A stretch of DNA of 64,000 bases from Liquidambar formosana. Its lineage: Eukaryota > Streptophyta > Magnoliopsida > Saxifragales > Altingiaceae. Position 1 is the first letter of the stretch, and every line of letters starts with the position of its first letter. Location of the stretch: contig CM077826.1 of assembly GCA_039720395.1 (NCBI GenBank), forward strand, positions 24,632,430 through 24,696,429, in the 5' to 3' direction. Below are positions 22,316 to 34,120 of the stretch, one piece after another. A program made the translations under genes and the position numbers. The notes below the pieces were generated by a model that ran no database searches, had not been told where the DNA came from, and was given only the letters and a program-made list of their open reading frames with translations.

Positions 22316-25300
22316 ATGGGCGCGCACGCAGCTCCCTGCTTGCGCGCACCAACCCCAGCACTGCTCCTCGTGCTTCTTATCACATCTTCATGTGTTTTTG
22401 GTGTATCGGCCGAATCGGAGTCTGAGATCCTCTTGAAGTTTAAGAAGTCATTAGGAAAGGAGACGGCGATGAGCAATTGGAATTACCTTACAAGTCCATG
22501 TACGGGTGATAAGGGGAATTGGGTCGGTGTGATTTGTTTTAATGGAAGTGTTTGGGGTTTGCAGCTTGAAAACATGGGCCTGGTGGGTATTATTGATGTG
22601 GATTCTCTTGTTTCCTTGCCTTACTTGCGGACTCTAAGCTTCATGAACAATGCCTTCAATGGTCCTATGCCTAATGTAAAGAAACTCGGTGCGTTAAAGT
22701 CGGTTTTCCTGTCGAATAACCAGTTCTACGGTGAGATTTCAGACGATGCGTTCGCAGGAATGGGCTCGTTGAAGAAAGTGTATTTGGCAAACAATCGGTT
22801 TTCGGGTAAAATTCCTTCGTCCCTTGCTGCATTGCCTAGACTTCTGGAGTTGAGGCTTGAGAAGAACCGATTTGAAGGCCAAATACCCGATTTCCGGCAG
22901 GAGAGTTTGCAAGAGATGAATGTATCTGACAACGAATTGGAGGGTCCGATCCCCAAAGGCCTAAGCAAGATGGCTTCATCCTCATTTTCAGGTAACTAAT
23001 TAACCATTATTGTAGAAACTAGACACCTTCCACGCTAGTTAATTATTTCAAATTTAGTACCATTACTAGGCTAGAAGGGTAGATGCATGGTGAATTAGTT
23101 TGGTTTCCTTTTTTTAGTAACACACATAGACAACGCACACAAACATACAATGAACAAGCCCACTGATACGACATAGCCCAAAAGAGGCCCATGAGGAATT
23201 ATTTTAGTTTCTAAAGCAACAAAAAGTTGGCCAAACTGACTGTTGATCTAATTACTCCCTCCATCTCATAAAGATAGACCATTTTTGTTACTTTTATTTT
23301 TTCAGTTATAAGATGTTTGTCCACTTTGAAAAGAAATCATTAATTTTTTGAACTTTCCTATACTACCAATTTCTTATTTCAATAATTACTTTTAACACAA
23401 AATCCATGCAATACCAATCAGAAGAGAGTATTTTTTTAGGGGAAAAAAATTTAATAAGTTAAAGGTCAATGTAATGATAGGCTTTTCTCAATCTGCATGT
23501 TTTGTCAAAGATAGTTTATCTTTATGAAGCGACAAAAGTATGAGAATATGTGTTTTGGTCCTTTTGCTGGGCTGGCCCAATTGTATCCCCACGGAACGGC
23601 ATCAAGATGCCCTTCCCATGCAAACATTGATAAAGCTGGGTTGCACCATAAACAATGCCAACCTAGGGTCCTCGATCGATCTCATCTCTGCATGCCTATA
23701 TTTGAAAATTTTTTCTCCGTTATTCACCATTCATTTCCTACCAAAGCTGTGTGGCATATATCTATTTCTTTTTTGGGTAAGCAAAAATAAATTTTACTAA
23801 TAAAGCTACTAGATTGATTGGGTGACATATATATATATATATATATATATCCAGGGTAGGGGGAGGGGGTGGCAGAGGGGGCACTTGACCCCTCTCACCC
23901 ATTCAAATTTTTTTTTTACTATACATGTATCTTCATATTCTTAAACCTAACCCTTCTAAAAAAAATTTTGATCCCCTAATTTTATAATTGTACCCCCCTA
24001 CTCCTCTTTCTTTCCTTTTTTTTTTTTTTTTTTTGGTTATATAAATAATTCTGACCCATTTGTGTAACATGTGTTACACAAATCCCAAAACCCTCCTCAA
24101 CTCTTTGTTGTAAATTGGTATTCTGCACAACAGGAGTATAGGAAATGGTTCAAACTAAAAAAGACATAATATAACCATTAGTGTACTAGCTTGCTTGTGA
24201 CATTGACATTAATCCTACTCGTTAGAATTGCTATAGTAGAGAGGGTATTTTTTGCTTTAAAGATTGCAAAGAGTCGATTGCGTAACCGAATGGGAGATGA
24301 ATGGATGAATAATAGTTTGGTTGTATATATTAAAAAAGATATTTTTGATAGCATTGATAATGAGATTATTATTCAGCGCTTTCAAAACATGAAGATTCGT
24401 CAGAGACAATTGTAAGGTAAGAATGTAAGAACTTTTGATGGGGCTGAAAACTTCAATTGTGGTCTCAAGTCTTTTGTAAAGACTCTTTTTTTATGGTTTT
24501 GTTATCACGTATACTAGTAGGTTTTCTTTTATTTCTTTTGTGGAGTTCTTAGAGTTTTAGCTAAGGCTCTTGGTTAGTGCTTGTATATGTCTCATGTCCT
24601 TGGACTATGTCATTTTTTGGTTTAATACATACATTGCTTCATAATAATAAAAATAAAAAGAAATATTATTAATGAATATTTAAGTTTTCGTATTAATTAT
24701 TCAGTTCAAAAAGAAAAATTTGTTTTTGTTAATTTTGTTAATTTTACCGTATATAAAAAGCTACTTCAAATTATTATTTAATTTATAGAGTTAGCAAAAA
24801 AAATAGTAACATCAAAACAAAGTTGTCGTGCTAATATAAATTCCTAAATCCGCCACTGACTCATTTTCCAACAAACGCAGGCAACCAAAATCTCTGTGGC
24901 CAGCCTCTAGACTCATGCAACTCCTCTAAGATGCAATCCGGTCTACTGATCGCTCTAGTTGTTATGGGTATAGGGCTAATACTAGCAGCCGTTGGCGTGG
25001 TTTTCATGATCCATCACCGCAGCACTCAAAAGTCACGGTTGGGCCGCAAGGCATCGTTGAAGAACCCAAACAAGTCGGCATCTTCCCATGGAAACCAAGT
25101 GGAACACGATTCGCGAAAGAACAGGAGCACAAAGAGGGGTGAAAATGGGAAGTTATCGTTTGTTAGGGACAATAGGGAGAGATTTGATTTACCGGACTTG
25201 CTTCAATCCACAGCGCAAGTGTTGGGGAGGAGTACTGCGACCTTTGGGTCTTCACACAAGACTGTACCGTCGAGCAGATCGGGGAGTGAGACCTTTGGGT

Positions 25301-26507
25301 CTTCATATAAGACTGTACTGCCGAGGGGAGAGGCCATGGTCGTAAAGAGATACAAGCAAATGAATAACGTAGGGAGTGAAGAGTTTCATGAGCACATGAG
25401 AAGGCTAGGGAGGTTAAGACACCCAAACTTGCTCCCCCTTGTGGCCTACTACTATAGGAAAGAAGAGAAGCTGCTGGTTTCTGACTTTGTTGAGGATGGT
25501 AGCTTGGCCAGTCACCTTCATGGTAAGATCATGCATTATCGATATTATTTACCTAGATTTATTCACCCAATGAGATAGTATTCACTTTTTCGATTAAGAT
25601 ATAAAGGGCTTGATGTTTTCATTAATTACAAGCTATTATGCTATTGATACATCAGTAATCTGATAAGCCAAACCGGTTACCTCACAACAGTTAATTTCAA
25701 GATTGTTAATTTAACAAAATCCCCATGCATGACCTCTTCTGTTAACCGTGCGTTAGTTATCTATCACCATTTTTGCGAAACTATATGAATATCAAACATC
25801 TCAATTACTTCGAAAGAGCTAGTGCTTAGACTCTTTGTGGTTTCATGTGTTCAGGCAATGATACTACAGAGCTGTCACTGCCCATGCTTCATTGGCCGAC
25901 TCGCTTGAACATTATTAAAGGCATAGTGAAGGCCTTGGCTTACCTCTACAGTGAGATCCCTAGCCTGATTGTACCCCATGGTAACCTGAAATCTTCCAAT
26001 GTCCTTCTAGACAAATCCTTCGAGCCCCTCTTGACCGATTATGCACTAATGCCTATGATCAACCTAGACCATGCCCAACGGTTCATGGTCGCTTACAAGT
26101 CACCAGAGTATGCACAGTACGGCCGCACAACAAAGAAGACAGATGTATGGAGCTTTGGGGTACTGATATTAGAGGTGTTAACAGGTAGGAAAGGTGATGT
26201 GGATTTAGCGAGTTGGGTCAGCTCGATTCCTGAGGAAGAGTGGACGAGTGAAGTGTTCGATAAAGAGATGGGTAGAACGAAAGATGGTGACGGCGAGACG
26301 ATGATGAAGCTTCTAAAGATTGGATTGGCTTGTTGTGAAGAGGATGTGAAGATAAGGTGGGATTTGAAGGAGGTGGTTGAGAAGATTGAGGAGTTGGAAA
26401 AGAGGGACAGTGATGAAAAGTATCCTTCACACGCTAGCGAAGGGGATTTTCATTCTTCTACGGCAGGGACGGCGGATTCCTCCTTCTCTTTTCCTCTGGA
26501 TGGCTGA
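22316..26507 (+). CDS. pollen receptor-like kinase (LRR pseudokinase)
   Basis: Exons are 22316-22991, 24881-25522 and 25855-26507, with GT-AG introns, giving 656 residues, normal for the PRK family. I chose ATG 22316; a slightly longer frame begins at a TTG. Order: signal peptide (about 8-32), LRR N-terminal cap with W-x-G-V-x-C, five to six LRRs (about 85-215), a membrane segment (about 245-269) and a kinase-like domain. The kinase is degenerate as in PRK relatives: Lys381 is present, but the catalytic loop reads HGNLKSSN (Asn483 for Asp) and the DFG motif reads DYA (501-503). Activity is therefore doubtful and a scaffolding role in pollen-tube signalling (ROP-GEF binding in tomato and Arabidopsis PRKs) is likely by family. 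Unusual: a 17-residue in-frame duplication at the glycine-rich loop (from about residue 346). Function is inferred from family. Confidence 0.88.
23255..23538. mobile_element. Stowaway-like (Tc1/mariner) MITE
   Basis: The left end ctccctccatctcataaag and the complement of the right end, cttttgtcgcttcataaag, form the inverted repeat typical of CTCCCT... Stowaway elements. TA flanks both sides. It is 284 bp and AT-rich inside. Confidence 0.7.
23852..24858 (+). mobile_element. hAT transposon remnant, DUF4371/ZMYM1-like
   Basis: Termini resemble hAT ends (cagggtaggggga... on the left, complement of cagtggcggatttagg on the right). Inside, an open frame ending at 24415 encodes the C-terminal hAT dimerisation region: VERVFFALKIAKSRLRNRMG, then NNSLVVYIKKDIF and IQRFQNMKIRQRQL. 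This is the pattern of plant TTF-type zinc finger/DUF4371 transposases. The catalytic RNase H-like part is missing, so this is an internally deleted, immobile copy. The left flank is an AT microsatellite, so no target duplication can be read. Confidence 0.7.
25240..25325 (+). repeat. 51-bp in-frame tandem duplication in PRK exon 2
   Basis: 'acctttgggtcttca' occurs at 25240 and 25291; the following 20 bases also match with four differences in 35. The period of 51 bases keeps the frame and repeats TFGSSxKTV, the glycine-rich loop segment. Confidence 0.85.
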
Positions 26508-27433
26508 TTGGGATTTTTGAAGGCCATGGTGGGTACGATTAAAGAACAAGAAGATGGGAATGTCTTTTACTGGTTGTAATGTAATTTTTTTCCAAAAAGA
26601 ATGGAAGAGTGAAGTTGGGGTTGGAAAGTAGCTAGGTATGTCATGATTCACTTTTGTATAAGGTGTAATGCAAGGTAAAATTTTTCATAGTGCATGCATG
26701 TTTTATGTTTTGACTTCTGAGGTTTAAAAGGAAAAAAGTTGCTCCGTTTGCTCTTTTTTTTCCTTTTTTTTTGCGTGTTAAGCTTACACATGTTTTCTTT
26801 TTCGGTCTTCAGAAAAACTTATATGTAACTGTAATATGATTGATGTGATATCACAAACCAATAAAAGTGAAGCAATGTTAGATTGCTATAATACTTTTTG
26901 ACCCTAGCCTATAATACCAATTTGCTTTGCTCTCGATCATTAGCCTGTGATACCACATGGTTGTGTCATAGTTTCATAAAAGACTCATTGTTTAATCTCT
27001 CAATCTATTTCTTTGCACTTCATGCACTTCATGAACCTCCAAAATAATAGATGTTCCCCTTAACCTTTTTTTTTATACCTAGTATTCGATTATCCATTAA
27101 AGAACAAAGTACTAATATCTCATTCCTAAATGGGTTAATGCTTTTATTTTAATAACACTAGCTTTGGCTCCATACTGGTATTTGAAACGTGGGTGTGGGT
27201 AGTTATAGATTTAAGGATCAATTCTCTTCCGATGTGACAAATATATATAAATTGTAAGAGTTTTTATCTTACCATGCGCGGGAGTTGAAATATTTTTTTA
27301 AAAAAATATATGGAGTATTTGGGAAGAGTACGATTTTCCTACTATTTGATAAGAAATAGATCATAGGTCAAAAATCTTCCCGTATACAATAATATAATAG
27401 TATAAATTTATATTTTCTTATGGTCTCGTTTAT
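26508..27433. other. 3' flank of PRK-like gene, no gene recognised
   Basis: The first 200-400 bases should hold the 3' untranslated region. aataaaag at about 26860 is a possible polyadenylation signal. The rest is AT-rich, without recognisable coding sequence or element. Confidence 0.4.
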
Positions 27434-27620
27434 GGGAAATTCTATGGTACCTACAAAAATGAAGTATCATACCCCAAATGGTAACTCATTACATTTTTTT
27501 GACATTTGTGATAACCAATTACAACAAAATGTTCAACAAAAGGAGACTAATTTACCACAATATATACTTGGTATATATATATATATATTTTAAAAAATTG
27601 GGGTACCATAAAATTTCCCC
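27434..27620. mobile_element. MITE with GGGAAATTYTATGGTACC ends
   Basis: 'gggaaattctatggtacc' at the left pairs with the complement of 'ggtaccataaaatttccc' at the right. It is about 187 bp, non-coding, and contains an AT run. It lies about 400 bases upstream of the USP-kinase start codon. No clean target duplication was read. Confidence 0.6.
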
Positions 27621-28050
27621 TTATTTAGTAATCTATTTATATTTTTTCAGGTATATGAATATTCATCCAAATACTGTTTGGGAGGCCTCTTCTTTTAACC
27701 GTGGGGTGGCTGCGGGAACAAAGGAAAGGATAAGAAAATAAAAAATAAAAAATAAAAAAAACGTAACAAACAGATTTTATTAGAAAAGGGCAAGAAGCTT
27801 TGGTCAAGAGCGCCAATATGTTGTCCGTTTGAGAGAGAGAGATTGTGGGGCCTAAAATAGAGAGTCCAACTGATTTTAACAGAAAAAGGAGATGGAGAGC
27901 GGTTTTGAGCCTCTCAGGTAGATCTTGTAAAACAACAGTCTTGAAAAGTAAGCCAATTTCGTTTTTCTCCAAAATTCTGGGCCCCTTTTTACAGTGTGGG
28001 AAAGATTTTCTGTTTTAATTTCAAGAATTTATAGAGAGAAATTAGAGAAA

Positions 28051-28232
28051 ATGTGGCTTCCAAAGGCTCATGTAGAGAAGAAGACAGCAGCAAAAGGGTT
28101 GGTTGCAGTGGCTATTGACAAGGATAAAGGCAGCCATTATGCTCTGAAATGGGCAATTGAGAATCTTCTCGCCAGAGGCCAAACTGTCATATTAATCCAT
28201 GTCATACAAAGACCATCATCTCTGTCATGTAA

Positions 28233-28272
<40 letters not shown>

Positions 28273-28273
28273 T

Positions 28274-28307
<34 letters not shown>

Positions 28308-30947
28308 TGTATATATATATAACTGCATAAAATAAAATATATATAAAAAAAAAAAAATTTGTTTATCATACGTCGACAATTACTATTGCTTTGGATCCTT
28401 TTTTTTTCTTTTTTGGGAGCGCCATGGATCATTTCTCTTTGCTCAACAAAGCCACTCAAACATGAGAATATGCAAATTTGATATTAATCACAATTCATCA
28501 AAAGATGCATATAGATTTCACTATTTTCATGCAGTGGGGAAGAGATGCCCTGCCTGAAAAGAAGCACATACAAAAAATGCATACAGTTTCACAGGTTTTT
28601 TAGCGTGTGAAGATTCACATAGGTCCCAAAGCAGGCAGTTGTAAGGTGGTTTAGAAATTAATTGAGAGAGAGGAATATTAAGGGCCTGTTAGCTTGCACT
28701 TTCAAAGGAGAGTATCTGTAGAACTTTGTGTTTCTCTACCAAAAATGTCATATGATTCCACAAGGTTAATAAGTAAATATTAGAAAATGAATAACTCATA
28801 GAAACTCTTAGCAAAAAAAAAAGAATAACTCATAGAAACAAAGGATACTAAATGGTTATTGAGCTAGTATTTACCTACAATGAACATTAAGAGGCAAATT
28901 TAGCTCATGATTGAATACAAAATTCTCAAAATGAAACACACACACAGAGATCGATATCCTTGAGCAAATCTATGAAAAAAGGTCAAAAACTCATGACGTG
29001 AAATTTTCAGCCAACCCATTTACTTAGGATGCAGCTTTGTGGAGTTATATTGAATTGAGTTGGTTTTAAACTGCTATTGCACCAAGAGTTTTTGGTCCAC
29101 CCACTAAATCATATTTGTTTCATGTGATGCAGTAACACATGATAGTTGTGCTAAATCAGTGGTTGCAGCAAAATCATTAGAGAAAATATGCCTAACCTGA
29201 TTTTATGAGATATCTGAAATTTATTTTCTTTATTTTCTTAAAAAATGATTCTCATAATGCTACCTTTAAAAACTAAGGCATGCAGTACAGAGCTAAAGAA
29301 TACTTCAGCCTATGTTCTCATTAGGAGAAAAGCTAATTTCTCTATTAACATTTATATTCACAAAATAGTAGAGCTACTAGCAAGGAATTGATAGAACAAG
29401 TTTCCAATGCCTAGTATATCTAATATCTGTTGAAGCTTCTGATACAATGTTTACAACATTAGAACATTAATGTCAGTCAAGATATATTTTGTGGCTCTTC
29501 TCAATTTTGCAGCTAATTCTCAGAATCCATGCCAAAGGCAATTAACATTTTTTTTTTCGAGGGTGCAGCAGTGAACCATGACCACATATCTGATGTCAAT
29601 AACGCGGTAGCATCAGTACACAGACAACAACTTGAGAAGCAAACCAAGGATTTGCTCCTTACCTTCCATTGCTATTGTACTCGTAAAGACGTAAGTTTTG
29701 TGGCTCCTTTCTTGTTATCCTCGAGTACCTTGCACTGAAATTATTCATGATATAAAAAAGAAAATTTAATAAGTCATAACTAGTTCTGCAGAGACTGTAA
29801 GTTGTTAGAAACAGCATAGTATCTATTTCTATACAATCTTGCCTCACAAGAAAGAAACAGCAACCCGGAGTAAGATCTCCTCGTTTCTAATTTATACTAT
29901 GAAATTATCCCCCATAATGGTTTTTACACATGCAATTTGTTGTATCAGATGCAATTTTTTGATGTCATACTTGAAGATATGGATATAGTGAAAGCATTAA
30001 CTGAATATGCTTCCCACGCTGCAATTGAGAAGTTGGTTCTTGGTGCCTCATCACGGCACGGCTTTATCAGGTGATTGCCTCTCTTCTTAAGGGAAGGATA
30101 TAGTTGTTTTCTTGTAACTGATCTTCTTTATAAAATCTCTACCTGCAGGGGAACCACACAAACACTATATTCTTCTTAAGAACATAGAACTCTCTTGATA
30201 GATGTATTGAAAACTCATCAAATTGTTGAAAATCATACAATATTATTGTATAAAATCAGTTGATGAAAAATTGATTTTTAGACAGTGCTTTTAGTTCAAG
30301 TGCCAATCACGTCCAATGCACCATAGTAATCTTGTGAAGGGTTGATCAAAGCTGCACCCTAAATTTTTACAGCAAAATACACCTTTTTTTGTCCTTCTTT
30401 TCTTTTCTGGTGGTAATGTACATTTTAATCACAGAATGCACTGTCCAACAGCTTGACTTCAACTAGATTCCCTACTTGGAACACATATGGGAAGGGGTAC
30501 TCAGTGCATATCTTCCCAAATAATAGCATTGAATTCCTTTGGAAGATTGGCATGCAAAATGACTTCTTCTATAATCCCATGTTCCATATTCCCATCTCAT
30601 CAAGCTTCTCTGCCACCTGGTTAGCTTGACAATATGTTTAATTGCAATAATGCAAAGCCTTTTCTCTTCGCATTTATTCACATATAACAAACATGTAGTT
30701 CGCTTTTTGTTTCCCTATAAAGAGAAAACAAACCCTAAATACAAAACTTACAGATCAAGCAAATAAACAATAATAAAAGCCGGGGTTTAATCACATAGTT
30801 TAAATGAGCCATGCCCTTTGACAAAACTTTGAACTAGTAGGTCCAACCTGTTAACCTAATCAATTGAAATACTGATGTGATCTTCATTCAGGAAACAAAT
30901 TATGAAGGCAGTTTAAACAGAAAAGAATAATTAGTTAAAACATACAT

Positions 30948-30995
<48 letters not shown>

Positions 30996-32518
30996 TATAA
31001 ATGTCTAATGAACAGACAGGTAAGCTATGTTACCAATAACAAAAAGAGATTATGTTCAGATAGGATGTGAATTCACTTACAAATGGTGTGTCTATAGAGT
31101 AATTTTATTTTCCCTTAACTTCAATAGTTATTCTTGCGCAGAAGATTCAAGGTGTCAGATGTTCCAACCAGTGTATCGAAAGCAGCACCAGATTTTTGTA
31201 CTGTATATGTCATCTCCAAAGGGAAGATCTCTTCTGTGAGAAATGCTTCACGTTCAGCCCCACACACTTCTCCCCTATATGACGAACTACAGAACCAAGA
31301 CAACAACAGTGCTGATCCTGCTGATGCACACCCCACACGTAGTATGAGTATAAGAGGTTTGTTTTTCTAACTTACAACCAAAAAAAAAAAAAAAAAATCA
31401 ATGAAATGTTGGTCACTCAAATACTCACCTTAAAATAAAGTATTTGGATCTTGTATCTGCAGCAGAAAAGACATCATACAAGCCTCGTAACCTGCTCTAC
31501 AACAAGGAATCAGTCAAGTAAGTAATAATACACTAACTCAGTTCAAGGGAAAAAATAAAGGATAACAAAAAGGATATGATTGTGATGCCTGGCAATGATC
31601 CATCCATGAAAAAAAGGATCAGATGATTGTGAGGTGTCTAATTCAGTTTTGAAATCAATTTTGCATAAAAACTTATATGAAATTGTGAAATTTGGGAGAA
31701 CCAAGGAACTTTATAAGCTTGTACAGAATAGGGTCGAAATTGCTTAAAATTTTCCAATTTCCATCATAGAACCCTCGCGGTTAAGATATTCAAGCTGAAT
31801 CTTGAGATAATTCCTTCCCATGATATTGTACTCATTGGCATCACTACCGTTATAATTCTAAGATAGATAGATATAGAGATAGAGAGAGAGAGAGATGTAT
31901 GTTTGATAGACCTTTGTTTCATTTCCAATGTATTGGATGCCATGTGATTTTGTGAAAAGAATTGACACCACCAACATTATTGGAAACAGGTCACCATTTG
32001 ATGGAGGAGGAAGTGGTTTAAATGGGAAAGTGCATGGGCAGGTCTCAGAATCAGATACTGACATATCCTTTGTCAGCTCTGGCAGGCCAAGCATCGACCG
32101 TGTATCTTCTTCACTCTATGATACTATGGAATTAGACCGAACCTTGCGGATTTCAACCAGCTCAGAACAAAGCTTTGGATCAATCCGCTTTGGAAGCAAG
32201 TTGAACGACCCCAGTTCTCTGCATGATTTCTCATTCGTTTCACATGATAGTGAAAGAATGTCATGCTCATCAGAGAATATGGTAAGAATCTCCTGAAAAA
32301 CAGAAAGTCTAATCAGATTGGCACCACTAATCATCCAACACACATGCACCTCTCCCTGCATGTACTTAGATAAAAGGCTGTAAAATTGAATTTTTGTCAA
32401 GATTTTTCCATATCATGTATTATATTGTATCACAAGTCATAAGATATTAGACTCAAATCTATTAAAATAAAAATAAAATAAAATAAAAAACAGGAAATAT
32501 ATGTATATGTGTGTGTGC

Positions 32519-32560
<42 letters not shown>

Positions 32561-32962
32561 GAAATATTCTCTAATAAGAATAAATTATTAACATTCTGTG
32601 ATAATTTCCTTGAAAAGTATGAGCCAAACATCTTCATTTGCTACATATAAAAGAGAGTAATAAAACATGACTTTTCATTGCAAGAATTCATAAAGTATAT
32701 GGGATCCATAATCACATGTATTATAAATATTTCAAACTTGTCACTAATCATTAAGAAAGCGCACTATGCAATTAAAACCATATAACTACTACACAAGTGA
32801 AATGTCACTTTGCTCCTTGGGTTCCAACTTCCAACATGGTTTGTTAAGTTCTGCCTTCAGCAGCAAAAAATACACTCAGAACTTTACACATTTACATGTA
32901 TTTGATTACACTTTGATATTGAAAGGATAGAAAGAAAAAAGTCTAACTTCAAGCACTATCTA

Positions 32963-32994
<32 letters not shown>

Positions 32995-34054
32995 GATATA
33001 CTAGATATTGCACATGTGCGTTGCACGTGAATTTATACTAATAATAAAATGATTTTATATTTTTTTTAAAAAAAAAATTAGCATAGATGTTAATGACTGG
33101 TTTTTTTGAAATATGATATGATAATTCTATATGAGTTTGAAGTTTTTTATTTACTTATTAGTTTGGTTAACTGGAGTATTCAAACCTTTGGTTTGACTAA
33201 TCCGCTGGAACATGGATATAGTCACGTCCCACTCCGTTTCAGTTAATGTACGGGATAAATCAGGTAAATGGTTAGCTTCAAGAGAGAGTGAGAAGTTGAA
33301 CCTAAGACCTTCCGCTTCTTGAGCTATAAGTCCCAAGAAACATTGGTCCACCTCCTAAGGTTTGAAGTTTTCGTCTCAATTTCTATTCACATTTGCCAAT
33401 AAAATTCCAGAATATTTGAATATAAGAATATTAGTTTTAATAATGTAATAATATTTTGTTTCTAGGTTTAACAAAATAAGAACTGCCCATTGATTTGATT
33501 CTGAATTGACATTAAACCAGCCTAAACCGAACAAAATAGCACCCCTAGTTAGAACCAGTAAAGGTTTCTAGTGCCAAAAAAATAAAGAAATCCATCTTTG
33601 GATTGGACTCTAAAATTTTCATGCAAAACACCACTGTTGGACAATTTCATCAGTTTCCTAACCAAATATTTAGGAAATTTTTTGTACTAATGGCTATTAG
33701 ATATACAATTTTCCCAATGATATCAAGCCCAGTTTCCCCCTCCTAAAGCTTTGCCACGACTGCTTAAGCAATTTCCTAATAAAATAGGCGGCACTTGTTT
33801 GTTTAAAGTTGTTATGATCATGATGTGTCTCTTGCTCCTAGAAAAAGAGGAGTTGAGATATTTTTGAGTTCTAATCTAATTTCACACACACATGGACGGC
33901 TATAAGGTTAGTTTTAAATCCTAATTTTAGAATTTCTTTATATTTAATTAAGTGGGTATCCTTATCGCATACTGAGGATAAAAATGTATTTATAATTTTA
34001 AATGACGACAAAATTGTCAATCAAAATTTTTTCTGCTTAAGAGACTTTTAATAG

Positions 34055-34120
<66 letters not shown>

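Larger units (their letters stand above)
22992..24880 (+). other. intron 1 of the PRK-like gene, loaded with transposon remnants
   Basis: The 1889-bp intron splits a glycine codon after the last LRR (phase 1). It contains a Stowaway-like MITE and a hAT remnant, listed separately, plus an AT run at 23826-23850. Without these it would be about 600 bp. Confidence 0.8.

Noticed and set aside
24191..24415. Frame in PRK intron 1 as an extra exon
   Set aside because: It encodes a hAT transposase dimerisation region, and exon 1 joins exon 2 (24881) cleanly across a Gly codon.
28202..28459. Minus-strand frame of 85 codons near USP-kinase exon 1
   Set aside because: It is a translation of CT/AT microsatellites (RERERE, YIYIYI).
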